This document shows positions 34,151 to 42,937 of a stretch of 64,000 nt of DNA, in pieces; within the stretch, counting starts at the first letter, position 1, and every line of letters starts with the position of its first letter. A program made the position numbers and the translations under genes. Below the pieces are notes generated by a model, which was not told where the DNA came from, searched no databases, and saw only the letters and a list, made by a program, of their open reading frames with translations. Source of the DNA: Kitasatospora acidiphila (GTDB lineage Bacteria > Actinomycetota > Actinomycetes > Streptomycetales > Streptomycetaceae); NCBI RefSeq assembly GCF_006636205.1, contig NZ_VIGB01000003.1, positions 4,206,501-4,270,500 on the forward strand, in the 5' to 3' direction.

Positions 34151-36745
34151 GACCTGCACATCCGGGTCGGCCAGCAGCAGTTCCAGCACCCGGGCGAAGC
34201 GCTCGCAGAGCGCGCTGACGCCTTCCGGGTCGAAGAGGTCGAGGGCGTACTCGATCTCGCCCTCGATGCCGGCCGGACGGCCCTGGCCGTCGAAGGTCTC
34301 CCGCAGGTCGAAGGTCAGGTCGAACTTGGCGACGCCACCCGCGATGCCCTCCAGCGAGGGGATGACGCCGGGCAGGTCGAGGTCGGGGTCGTCGGTGTTC
34401 TGCAGCACCAGCAGGGTCTGGAACAGCGGGTGCCGGGCCAACGAGCGTTCCGGGTTGAGGAGTTCGACCAGCCGCTCGAACGGCACGTCCTGGTGCCCGA
34501 ACGCGGCCAGATCCCATTCGCGGACCCGCTTGACCAGGTCGCGGAAGCTCGGGTCGCCCGAGGTGTCGGTGCGCAGCACCAGGGTGTTGACGAAGAACCC
34601 GACCAGCTCCTCCAGCGCCTCGTCCGTGCGGCCCGCGACCACGGTGCCCAACGGGATGTCGGTGCCCGCGCCGAGCCGGGTGTAGAGCGCGGCCAGGGCC
34701 GCCTGCAGCACCATGAAGACGCTCGCCCCCGACTCCCGGGCGAGTGCGGTCAGCGCCTCATGGGTCCCGCTGTCCAGCCGCCAGCCCATCCGCTCGCCTC
34801 GGTAGCTGGCCACCGCCGGGCGCGGCCGGTCGGCCGGCAACTCCAGCACCTCCGGCAACCCCGCCAACGCCTCACGCCAGAACGCCAGTTGCCGCGCCGC
34901 CAAACTCTCCGGATCACCCTCCGAACCGAGCACCTCCCGCTGCCACAACGCGTAATCCGCATACTGCACCGGCAGTTCGGCCAGCTTCCGCCCCAGATAC
35001 CCCGCCTCCAGATCACGCAGCAACGGCGCCAACGACCAGCCGTCACCCGCAATGTGATGCAGCACCAGCAGCAGCACATGCTCATCCGCACCAAGCCCGA
35101 ACAGCACCGCCCGCAACGGCAACTCCGCCGCCAGGTCAAACCCCTGCCCAGCCATCTCCACCAACGCACCAGGAAGCTCCGACTTCCCAACCCGACGAAC
35201 CGTCAACTCCAGCCGCGCCGACGGCAGAACCACCTGCCGCGGCTCACCATCGACCTCCGGGAACACCGTCCGCAACGCCTCATGCCGAGCCACCACCCCG
35301 TTCAACGCGGCCTCCAACGCCGCCACGTCCAGGGCTCCGCTGAGCCGGATCGCCAGCGGGATGTTGTACATGCCGCCCTGCTCGTCCAGCCGGTTGAGGA
35401 ACCACAGTCGCTGCTGGGCGTAGGAAAGCGGGAGCGGCTCGGGGCGAGCCATCGGCCGCAGCGCGGCGCGGGCCCGGTCGGCGCCGTCGAGCGCCCTGGC
35501 CAGCCCGGCGACGGTGGGGTGCTCGAACACCGCCCGGATGGTGAGCTCGGCGCCCAGGGTGCCGCGGATCCGGCTGACCAGCCGGGTGGCGAGCAGCGAG
35601 TGGCCGCCCAGGTCGAAGAAGTCGTCGTCGATGCTGACCCGGGGCAGGCCGAGCACCTCGGCGACGAGCCGGCAGAGCACCTCCTCCCAGGGGGTGCGCG
35701 GGCCGCGCCCGGTGCCGGCGGCGGTGGCCTCGGGGGCGGGCAGCGCGGCCCGGTCCAGCTTGCCGTTGGCGGTCAGCGGCAGCGCGTCCAGGGCCAGGTA
35801 GGCGGTGGGGACCATGTAGTCGGGCAGCCGGCCCGCCGCGTGCTCCCGCAGGCCGTCGACGGCACCGACGACGTAGGCGACCAGGCGGCGTTCGCCCGCG
35901 GCGTCGTCCCGGACCAGCACCACGGCCTGGCTGACCTCGGGGTGCGCGGCGAGGACCGACTCGATCTCGCCCAGCTCGATCCGGTGGCCGCGGATCTTCA
36001 CCTGGTGGTCGCGGCGCTCCAGGAAGACCAGCCGGCCGTCCTCGTCCTGCCGCACGTAGTCGCCGGTGCGGTACATCCGGGCGCCGGGCCGGTCGTCGAA
36101 CGGGTCGGCGGTGAAGACGGCAGCGGTCCGCGCCGGGTCGTCGAGGTAGCCGCGGCCGACGCCGGTGCCGGCCGCGTAGAGCTCGCCGGGGGTGCCGGGC
36201 GGTACCGGGCGGAGCCGGTCGTCCAGCACGTAGAGGCGGGTGTTGCGGACCGGGAGGCCGATCGGGACGGGGCCGGCGGGCAGCGCGGCCGGCGAGTCGA
36301 GCAGCGCGTGGGTGACGTCGTCGGAGCACTCGGTCGGGCCGAAGGCGTTGATCAGCGGGATGGCCGGGTGGACACCCAGCCACTGCTCGGCGACCTCGCG
36401 CGGCAGCGCCTCGCCGGTGACCATCAGCAGCCGCAGGGCGGCCGGCGGCAGCGCTGCGGCACCGGGCGCGGCCCAGCTCTCCAGTGCGGCCCTCAGCAGC
36501 GAGGGGACCACTTCGAGCACCGGGACGCGTTCCTCGGCGACCAGCCCGAAGAGCGCCCACGGGTCGGCGGCGGTCTCCCGCTCGACCACGCGGACCCGGC
36601 CGCCGACGACCAGCGGGGCCAGCATCTGCCAGATCGAGATGTCGAAGGTCAGCGGCGCGTTCTGGACCACGGTGTCGGCGGCGGTCAGCCCGCAGTCCTC
36701 GACCTTGGCCAGCAGGTGGTTGTTCATTCCCCGGTGGTGCACCAT
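33857..36745 (-). CDS. NRPS1 fragment 2 of 5: main part of module 1 adenylation domain, carrier, condensation
   Basis: Starts just after the break at 36755-36758. The adenylation domain of module 1 (FDISIW, FGPTE, YRTGDYVR, NGKLDRA) has pocket reading DIWEMTADD. I do not assign it, but Glu at 278 and Asp at 330 and 331 suggest a positively charged side chain such as 2,3-diaminopropionate. A carrier with LGGHSLLA (about 35.6 kb) and a condensation domain with HHIAGDGWS (about 35.05 kb) follow. The last 30 residues are out of frame. Confidence 0.88.
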   Translation of the reverse strand: MVHHRGMNNHLLAKVEDCGLTAADTVVQNAPLTFDISIWQMLAPLVVGGRVRVVERETAADPWALFGLVAEERVPVLEVVPSLLRAALESWAAPGAAALPPAALRLLMVTGEALPREVAEQWLGVHPAIPLINAFGPTECSDDVTHALLDSPAALPAGPVPIGLPVRNTRLYVLDDRLRPVPPGTPGELYAAGTGVGRGYLDDPARTAAVFTADPFDDRPGARMYRTGDYVRQDEDGRLVFLERRDHQVKIRGHRIELGEIESVLAAHPEVSQAVVLVRDDAAGERRLVAYVVGAVDGLREHAAGRLPDYMVPTAYLALDALPLTANGKLDRAALPAPEATAAGTGRGPRTPWEEVLCRLVAEVLGLPRVSIDDDFFDLGGHSLLATRLVSRIRGTLGAELTIRAVFEHPTVAGLARALDGADRARAALRPMARPEPLPLSYAQQRLWFLNRLDEQGGMYNIPLAIRLSGALDVAALEAALNGVVARHEALRTVFPEVDGEPRQVVLPSARLELTVRRVGKSELPGALVEMAGQGFDLAAELPLRAVLFGLGADEHVLLLVLHHIAGDGWSLAPLLRDLEAGYLGRKLAELPVQYADYALWQREVLGSEGDPESLAARQLAFWREALAGLPEVLELPADRPRPAVASYRGERMGWRLDSGTHEALTALARESGASVFMVLQAALAALYTRLGAGTDIPLGTVVAGRTDEALEELVGFFVNTLVLRTDTSGDPSFRDLVKRVREWDLAAFGHQDVPFERLVELLNPERSLARHPLFQTLLVLQNTDDPDLDLPGVIPSLEGIAGGVAKFDLTFDLRETFDGQGRPAGIEGEIEYALDLFDPEGVSALCERFARVLELLLADPDVQVSGLDLVSEVERVVLAGWGRGERLGVVRGVVEGLEEQAARTPGVVAVVCGGERVTYGELAARAGRLARVLVGRGVGWMTGWRWRCRGRWIWWWRCGRC

Positions 36746-38604
36746 CGCGCCCTTGGGGCGCCGGTGGAGCCGGAGGTGAAGATCACGTAGGCGAGGTCGT
36801 CACCGGTGCCGACCACCTCGGGCAGCGGTCCGTCCGGCAGCCCGGCCGGCACGCTGAACCAGGGCAGTTCGCCGCCGGCCTCGGCGGTGATCCGGGCGAC
36901 CGTGTCGGCGTGCTCGGCGGGCGCGATCAGCGCGGCGGCGCGGCAGCGGGTCAGCAGCGAGGCCGAGCGGGCCACGGGTGCGGCCGGGTCGAGCGGCAGG
37001 TAGCCGGCGCCGATGCCCATGGTGCCGAGCACGGCGGCGACGAAGTCCGCGCCGGGAACGGCCAGCAGGCCCACCACATCGCCCCGCGCCACCCCGGCGG
37101 CGAGCAGCTCGTGGGAGACCGCGCCGGCCCGGGCGGCGAGGGTGCGGTAGTCGGTGTCGCCGGTCCGGTCGGTGACCGCGATGGCGTGGGGGCTCCCGGC
37201 CGCGTGCTCGCGGACCCGGCCGGCGATGTGCCGCAGGCCGCCGTCGTCGGTGCGCCGGGTGGCGTCCCAGCCGGCCCGCAGCAGCTCGGTCTCGTCGTCG
37301 GCGAGCAGGTCGAACTGTCCGAGGGGCCGCTCGGGTTCGGCGGTGACGCGGGCCAGGAAGCGCAGGAACCGGGTGTGGTGGTCGGTGATCTCGGCGTCGC
37401 TGTAGAGGTCGGCGTTGCCGTCGAAGATCAGCTGCACCTCCCGGCCGTCGTTGCGGTCCAGTGCGCTGATCTCGATGTCCTCGACCACGCCGTTGGACAG
37501 GTTGTGGGCGGTCACCGGATGGCCCGCGAAGGTGGTGTCGTAGTCGAACGGCATCACGTTGACGCTGACCGAGGCCAGCCGGGTGCCGCCGCCGACCGCC
37601 TGCAGGTCGCGGCTGACGTCCTCCTGACGGTAGCGCTGATGGCGGATCACGGCACGGGCGTCGCCGGTGGCCTGCTTCAGCAGTTCGGCGAAGGTGGTGG
37701 CGGGGGTGACGTCCAGGTGGATCGGCAGGATGTTGGCGACCACGCCCGGGGTCTCCCGCAGCACCGGCGTGGTGCGGCCCTGCAGCGGGAAGCCGATCGG
37801 CACGGTGCGGGCGCCGGTGGCGGCCGACAGGTAGGCGCCGACCGCCGCGACCAGGCCGATCGGCCAGCTGCTGCGGGCGTCCCGGGAGACCCGCTTGAGG
37901 TCTTCCAGCACCTCGGCCGGCACCGCGGCGCCGCTGCGCCGCAGCCGGGCGGTGGCGGCGGCGGTGCGGGCGGTCAGGCTGACCGGTTCGACCCGGCGGG
38001 CCATCCGGGCCTGCCAGAACTCCCGGGCCCTGGTGAACTTGTCGGACGAGCGGTAGCCGGTCTCCTCGGCGATGAAGTCGGCCAGCCCGGCGAAGGTCGG
38101 CGGACCGTGGTCGGCACCGGCGACCAGCGCGCTGTAGACGGCGGCCAGCCGGTGGGTGTAGATCCGGCCGCCGGCGCCGTCGCTGATGATGTGGTGGTTG
38201 CGGTTGAAGTAGATGAAGTGGTCGTCGGCGAGCCGGAACAGCGCGTCGCTGAAGTGCGGCCCGTCGGCCAGGTCGAAGGGCCGCTCCAGCCGGTCGTCCA
38301 TGATCCGCACCGCCTCGTCCCGGGCGTCCGCGCGCCCGGTCAGGTCGATGCGCTCCAGCTGGATGCGGGCCGCGACGACGTACTGCCAGACCCCGTCGTC
38401 GTCCTCGCGGAACCGCACCCGGGCGCTCTCCTGCTCCTCCAGGGTGATGGTGAGCGCCCGCTCGAAGTTTTCCTCGTCCACCGGCCCGTGGATCTCCAGG
38501 TACTCGCTGACCTGGAAGACGTTGTCCGGGTTCAGCTTCTGTGCGTACCAGACGCCCAGCTGGGCGGCGGTGAGCGGCTGACGGTCGGCCATGGACCAAG
38601 GCAT
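36724..38604 (-). CDS. NRPS1 fragment 1 of 5: starter-type condensation domain and start of adenylation domain
   Basis: True N-terminus at ATG 38604 behind GGAG with an 8-base spacer, 61 bases after the ketosynthase gene. Residues 6-430 are a condensation domain with NRNHHIISDGAG at the active site. Its opening, PLTAAQLGVWYAQKL, resembles EntF-like first-module domains that join an acyl or aryl starter to the first amino acid. The start of the adenylation domain follows to YVIFTSGSTGAP. There a GGGG run (36755-36758) lacks one base, since the expected core is TGAPKGAMVHH. The product is therefore probably N-acylated. Confidence 0.9.
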   Translation of the reverse strand: MPWSMADRQPLTAAQLGVWYAQKLNPDNVFQVSEYLEIHGPVDEENFERALTITLEEQESARVRFREDDDGVWQYVVAARIQLERIDLTGRADARDEAVRIMDDRLERPFDLADGPHFSDALFRLADDHFIYFNRNHHIISDGAGGRIYTHRLAAVYSALVAGADHGPPTFAGLADFIAEETGYRSSDKFTRAREFWQARMARRVEPVSLTARTAAATARLRRSGAAVPAEVLEDLKRVSRDARSSWPIGLVAAVGAYLSAATGARTVPIGFPLQGRTTPVLRETPGVVANILPIHLDVTPATTFAELLKQATGDARAVIRHQRYRQEDVSRDLQAVGGGTRLASVSVNVMPFDYDTTFAGHPVTAHNLSNGVVEDIEISALDRNDGREVQLIFDGNADLYSDAEITDHHTRFLRFLARVTAEPERPLGQFDLLADDETELLRAGWDATRRTDDGGLRHIAGRVREHAAGSPHAIAVTDRTGDTDYRTLAARAGAVSHELLAAGVARGDVVGLLAVPGADFVAAVLGTMGIGAGYLPLDPAAPVARSASLLTRCRAAALIAPAEHADTVARITAEAGGELPWFSVPAGLPDGPLPEVVGTGDDLAYVIFTSGSTGAPRARWCTTGE

Positions 38605-38665
38605 GTGGGTGTCTCCGAGGCTGCTGGTGGCGGCTGGACGGGTGGTGCGAGTGTCCGGCGGCCCC

Positions 38666-39928
38666 CTACGGGAGCCAGCGGCGCAGCACGAGGACGGCGT
38701 TGTGGCCGCCGAACCCGAAGGAGTTGCTCATCACGGTGTCGACCTGGTGGCGCTGGGCGGTGTGGGCGACGAAGTTGACCGAGGGGTCGATCGGCCGGTG
38801 GCAGTTGATGGTCGGCGGGACCACCCCGTGGTTGATCACCAGACCGCCGATCACGGCCTCCACGGCACCTGCGGCACCGATCATGTGACCGGTCATCGAC
38901 TTGGTGGAGCTGACCGGGATCCGCTCGATCCGGTCGCCGAACTCGGCGCGCAGCGAGGCGAGTTCGGTCTTGTCGTTGAGCTGGGTGCCGGTCCCGTGGG
39001 CGTTCACGTAGTCCACGTCCGCCGGGGTCAGCCCGGCGTCCGCCAGCGCCTCGCGGATCGCCCGGCGAGTGGAGACGCCCTCGGGGTGCGGCGCCGTCCA
39101 GTGGTAGGCGTCCGAGGTGGCGGCGTAGCCGGCCAGCTCGGCCAGGATGGTCGCGCCGCGGGCCAGCGCGTGCTCCTGGGACTCCAGCACCAGCATGCCG
39201 GCGCCGGCCGCCATCACGAAGCCCGCCCGGTCCTCGTCGAACGGCCGGGAGGCCTCGGTGGGGTCGCCCTCCCGGGCGCTCAGTGCCTTGGCGTTGCCGC
39301 TGCCTGCCAGGTCGACCCGGGTGATGATGTCGTCCGCGCCGCCGGTGATCACCACGTCGCAGACGCCGGCCCGGATCCACCGCAGCGACTCGCCGATCGC
39401 GTCGGCGCCCGAGGCGCAGGCGCTGCTGGAGGCCCGCGAGGGGCCCATCGCGCCGGTGGCGAGGGTGATCTCCCCGGCCGCGCTGTCGATCGCGCCGGTC
39501 ACCGCCGCCATCGGGGAGACCGCCCGCGGGCCCTTGGCGTCCAGCTCGCGGACGTGGTCGGCGAGCGACTTCATCGGTCCGTAGCCGCTGCCGACCAGCA
39601 CGCCGACCCGGTGCGCGTTCTGCTGGTCGATCGTCAACTTGGAGTGCTCCAGCGCCTCCTGGGCGGCGACCAGGGCGTACCGGGCGTACGGGTCGGTGCG
39701 GCGGGCCACCTTGTACGGCAGGTGGGCGGACACGTCGAAGCCCTTGACCTCGCCGGCGATCCGCACCGGCAGGTCGGCCGCCTCGATCTGGGTGACCGGC
39801 CCGATGCCGCTGCGGCCCGCCTGCAGCGCCTCCCAGGTGTCGGCCACGTCGTGGCCAAGCGGGGTGACCAAGCCCCAGCCGGTGATGACGACCCGGCGCC
39901 GGGCCGGGACGGGGCTGCGCGAGTCCAT
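38666..39928 (-). CDS. Beta-ketoacyl-ACP synthase II (FabF type)
   Basis: A 420-aa decarboxylating ketosynthase with full catalytic triad: Cys171 in SSSACASGADAIG, His311 in NAHGTGTQLND and His348 in TGHMIGAAGAVEA. It should extend an acyl chain by a malonyl unit. ATG 39928 shares one base with the stop of the ThDP gene (TGATG). Position directly upstream of the starter condensation domain suggests it builds the acyl group loaded there. No carrier protein or dehydratase gene is in the window, so those would come from primary metabolism. Confidence 0.9.
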   Translation of the reverse strand: MDSRSPVPARRRVVITGWGLVTPLGHDVADTWEALQAGRSGIGPVTQIEAADLPVRIAGEVKGFDVSAHLPYKVARRTDPYARYALVAAQEALEHSKLTIDQQNAHRVGVLVGSGYGPMKSLADHVRELDAKGPRAVSPMAAVTGAIDSAAGEITLATGAMGPSRASSSACASGADAIGESLRWIRAGVCDVVITGGADDIITRVDLAGSGNAKALSAREGDPTEASRPFDEDRAGFVMAAGAGMLVLESQEHALARGATILAELAGYAATSDAYHWTAPHPEGVSTRRAIREALADAGLTPADVDYVNAHGTGTQLNDKTELASLRAEFGDRIERIPVSSTKSMTGHMIGAAGAVEAVIGGLVINHGVVPPTINCHRPIDPSVNFVAHTAQRHQVDTVMSNSFGFGGHNAVLVLRRWLP

Positions 39929-41688
39929 CACTCGCTCCCTTCGGTTGCGTCGAGCGCGGGCAGCAGCGGGAAGTCGCCGCCGGCCTGGGCCCCGGCGAAC
40001 AGCGCGTCGGTCAGCTCGACCGGCACGTTGAGCACCACCGGGTGGCCCGACTGGCAGAGCTTCCAAGCCTGTTCGAGGTCGCCCCGGAGCGTGGTCCGGT
40101 CGTCGAGGGTGAACTGGTGCAGGCCCGGCAGCTCGCGGGCGCCGGGGCCGGGGACGGTCGGGTCGGCGAACCGGTAGTCGGGCAGCGGGGTGACCCGCTG
40201 GTCCAGCTGGCTCTGCAGCCAGCCGTAGCCGCCGTTGCGCAGCACCAGGTAGAGCACGCCGAGCCGGTGCTCGATCAGGGTCGGCAGGTCGGCGTCGAAG
40301 AGGGCGAAGGCGCCGTCGCCGACCAGGGCCACCACCGGCCGCTCGGGTGCCGCGGCCTTGACCCCGGCCGCGGCTGCCGCCCCGAAGCCGAGGCTGGTCT
40401 GCTCGGACGGCACCACCGAGCCGGCCGCCGCGCCGACCTGGTGCAGCGGGTAGCGGTAGGACCACATGTCCTGCAGCCCGTTCTCCTGCACCAGCACCAG
40501 GTCGTCGGGCAGCACCTCGGCGAGCGCGGCCAGCACCTCGGGGATCCGCAGCCGGGGCTCGGCGGCCAGATCGGCCAGCCGCTCGCGGTGCTCGCGGTGC
40601 AGTTCGGTGTGGACCGCGGCGGCCCGGGCGGCCCAGTCGGCGGCGCCGGCCGGGCGCGGGATCGGCGCGGCCAGCTCGCCGGCCAGCAGCGCCCCGGCCT
40701 CGGCCAGCACCTTGGGGCCGGCGTAGTCGGTGTGGAACTCGCCCGCGTCCAGGTTGACCTGGATCACCGGCACTTCGCGGCCGATCGCCGCCGGCCAGCC
40801 GTAGGTCGCGGTCTCCTCCAGCCTGCTGCCCAGGGCCAGCACGCAGTCGGCGCGGCGCCACAACTCGGCTGCCGCCTCCGGGAGGTAGAGACCGGCCAGG
40901 CCGCAGAAGAGCGGGTGCGACTCGTCGAAGGCGCCGCGTCCGCTGGCGGTGCAGAACACCGCCGCGCCCAGCCGGTCGGCCAGCTCCTCCAGGGCCCGGC
41001 CGTGGTTGGCGTGCCGCATGCCGCCGCCGACCAGCAGCAGCGGGCGGGCGGCGCCGGCCAGGGTGCGGCGGGCCGGGGAGTCGTCGGCCAGGGTCAGCCG
41101 GGCCGGGCGCAGCGCGGTCTCCCAGCTCGGCTCGGTGGCGGGCCGCAGCGGGATCTCGGCGCCGAGCAGGTGGTCGGGCAGCTCCAGGTAGACCGGCCCC
41201 GGCACGCCCTCCCGGGCGGTCAGCAGGGCGCTGCGCAGCATCGGCACCAGCCGGCTCGGCGCGTCCACCCGGGCCGCCCACTTGACCAGCGGGGCGACCA
41301 CCGAGAGCTGGTCCAGCTCCTGGAAGGCGGCGGCGCCGCGCTGCTCGACCGCGGTGCCCGCCGACAGCATCACCACCGGCACGGCGGAGCAGCGGGCCTC
41401 CAGCAGACCGGTGACGGTGTTGGTGACGGCCGGGCCCTTGCCGGTGAAGGCGATGCCGGTGCGGCCGGACTGCAGGGCGTAGCCGGTGGCCATGTGGAGT
41501 GCGTTGCGCTGGTCCCGGCAGAGCACCAGGCTCAGGTCGCCGTCCTGCAGGGCGGCCAGCAGGTCGAGGTCGTCGGCGGGCAGGCCGAAGGCGTCCTGGA
41601 CGCCGTGCTCGCCGAGCACCGAGACGACGGCTCGCCAGCAGCCGGTCACGGTGGGGCCGTTCGGCGCCGTGGTGTCCGGGGCGGTCAT
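39928..41688 (-). CDS. Thiamine diphosphate-dependent enzyme, acetolactate synthase-like
   Basis: A 586-aa three-domain ThDP enzyme. The C-terminal domain has the cofactor motif GDGAFALFDAD followed by LRNGGYG, the central domain has LLLVGGGMRHANHG, and the N-terminal domain has CRDQRNALHMATGYA. In most family members this last segment reads HEQ or similar, with a catalytic Glu that activates thiamine. Here the position is Asp59, so the chemistry may be altered. Such enzymes join a two-carbon unit from pyruvate to an aldehyde or acyl acceptor. The ATG overlaps the previous stop (ATGA), coupling it to the reductase that could supply an aldehyde. Its exact reaction is inferred. Confidence 0.82.
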   Translation of the reverse strand: MTAPDTTAPNGPTVTGCWRAVVSVLGEHGVQDAFGLPADDLDLLAALQDGDLSLVLCRDQRNALHMATGYALQSGRTGIAFTGKGPAVTNTVTGLLEARCSAVPVVMLSAGTAVEQRGAAAFQELDQLSVVAPLVKWAARVDAPSRLVPMLRSALLTAREGVPGPVYLELPDHLLGAEIPLRPATEPSWETALRPARLTLADDSPARRTLAGAARPLLLVGGGMRHANHGRALEELADRLGAAVFCTASGRGAFDESHPLFCGLAGLYLPEAAAELWRRADCVLALGSRLEETATYGWPAAIGREVPVIQVNLDAGEFHTDYAGPKVLAEAGALLAGELAAPIPRPAGAADWAARAAAVHTELHREHRERLADLAAEPRLRIPEVLAALAEVLPDDLVLVQENGLQDMWSYRYPLHQVGAAAGSVVPSEQTSLGFGAAAAAGVKAAAPERPVVALVGDGAFALFDADLPTLIEHRLGVLYLVLRNGGYGWLQSQLDQRVTPLPDYRFADPTVPGPGARELPGLHQFTLDDRTTLRGDLEQAWKLCQSGHPVVLNVPVELTDALFAGAQAGGDFPLLPALDATEGSE

Positions 41689-42932
41689 GCGGCACCTCCC
41701 GACAGCCGGGGGCCCAGGTGGTCGGCGACCGCCTTGGAGATCAGCAGCGGCTCGGTGTGCCGGACGCCGCCGACCGCCGCGTAGTTGGCCCGGACGCCGC
41801 GGCCGCCGAACGGCTCGTTGCCGTTCTCGATGTCCGCGACGGTCGCGTTGAGGCTCACCGTGTGGCGCCTGCGCAGCAGTTCGATCAGCTCCGGCTCGTC
41901 GCCGTAGACGGTGGCCGCCATCGCCCGCTCCTCGAAGTACTGGTGGCGCAGCGTCCGGTGGAGCCATTCGCCGCTGGTGTACGGCACCACGTTGAAGATC
42001 GGTGCGAACAGCTCCGGCGGGTTGGTCGCGCTCTCCACCGGGCGGACCAGGACGGTGGGGGCCAGGTGGCTCTCCGTCAGGTCGGCCCGGCCGCCGACCA
42101 GGATGAACGACCGGTTGTCCATCAGGTGCGAGATGGCGTCCTCGAAGGCGTCCAGGTAGTACATCGAGCCGTAGTCGGCGGTCGGGTCCTCGTAGCGGCC
42201 GTGCTTGAGCGAGCGCACCCGGCGGCTGAGCAGGTTGCAGAACTGCGAGCTGAGCGAGGTGTGGACGAAGTAGACGTCCGGACCGAAGCAGTCCTGGCCG
42301 GAGTTGAGCATCCGGGCCCGGATCGCGCCGTCCACGGCGTCGCCGAGGTCGGCGCCGGGGCCGACCACGAACGGGTTGACGCCCTGGCCGAAGTAGAGGA
42401 ACAGCTGGTCCTTGCGCAGCTGCGGGCGGATCTTCTCGGCGTTCTCGAACGAACCGGTGAACACCAGCACCTGGGAGTCGGCGACGTCGTTCTCCAGGAA
42501 GTCCCGCTGGCCGGTCTGCCGCAGCCGGATCGGCAGTCGGTGCGCCTCGCCGAGCAGCTTGTGCAGCCGCTCCAGCTGGCTGTCGATCCGGCCGGACGGG
42601 CGGAACACCAGGCGCTCGGTGTAGAGGGACGGGATCAGCAGGTAGAGCACGTAGCTGTAGAGCGGGATGTTCGAGGGCATCAGCACGGCCAGCTGGTCGA
42701 GCCGCGGCGGCCGGAACCCGGTCACCTCCTGCTCGGCACCCGCCAGCGCGGCCAGCGCGACCTCGATCTCCCCGGCGGCGGTTTTGTGGTTGCAGCTCTC
42801 GTAAAGGACCTGGAGGACTTCCTCGCGGCGATCGACGAGGATGTCCGCAACATTGTGCAGGCCGGTCATCCGATCCGCAAAGGGAATGTGGTACGGCGTC
42901 TCGACCGGCGTTTCAGCGACGATCTGGGTCAC
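41685..42932 (-). CDS. Aldehyde dehydrogenase-fold protein, possible acyl reductase
   Basis: A 415-aa NAD(P)-dependent aldehyde dehydrogenase-like protein. The nucleophile is Cys215 in NSGQDCFGPD. The usual LELGGKNP segment holding the general-base Glu reads LYFGQGVNP here, so the Glu is missing, and about 60 N-terminal residues are lacking compared with typical members. Loss of that Glu disfavours hydrolysis of the thioester intermediate and would suit reduction of an acyl thioester or adenylate to an aldehyde, as in LuxC-type enzymes. GTG 42932 follows AAAGGA, five bases after the ligase stop. It forms a plausible activation-reduction-coupling line with its neighbours. Confidence 0.75.
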   Translation of the reverse strand: MTQIVAETPVETPYHIPFADRMTGLHNVADILVDRREEVLQVLYESCNHKTAAGEIEVALAALAGAEQEVTGFRPPRLDQLAVLMPSNIPLYSYVLYLLIPSLYTERLVFRPSGRIDSQLERLHKLLGEAHRLPIRLRQTGQRDFLENDVADSQVLVFTGSFENAEKIRPQLRKDQLFLYFGQGVNPFVVGPGADLGDAVDGAIRARMLNSGQDCFGPDVYFVHTSLSSQFCNLLSRRVRSLKHGRYEDPTADYGSMYYLDAFEDAISHLMDNRSFILVGGRADLTESHLAPTVLVRPVESATNPPELFAPIFNVVPYTSGEWLHRTLRHQYFEERAMAATVYGDEPELIELLRRRHTVSLNATVADIENGNEPFGGRGVRANYAAVGGVRHTEPLLISKAVADHLGPRLSGGAA

Positions 42933-42937
42933 TGGAG

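Noticed and set aside
33857..36745. Assigning a definite amino acid to module 1 from DIWEMTADD
   Set aside because: I cannot match this pocket to a reference code from memory with confidence, so only the cationic-side-chain inference is reported.
12837..38604. NRPS1-3 as decayed pseudogenes
   Set aside because: All breaks are single-base losses at G/C runs, every catalytic motif is intact, and the paralogous copies show the missing base at two sites. Sequencing error is the simpler explanation.
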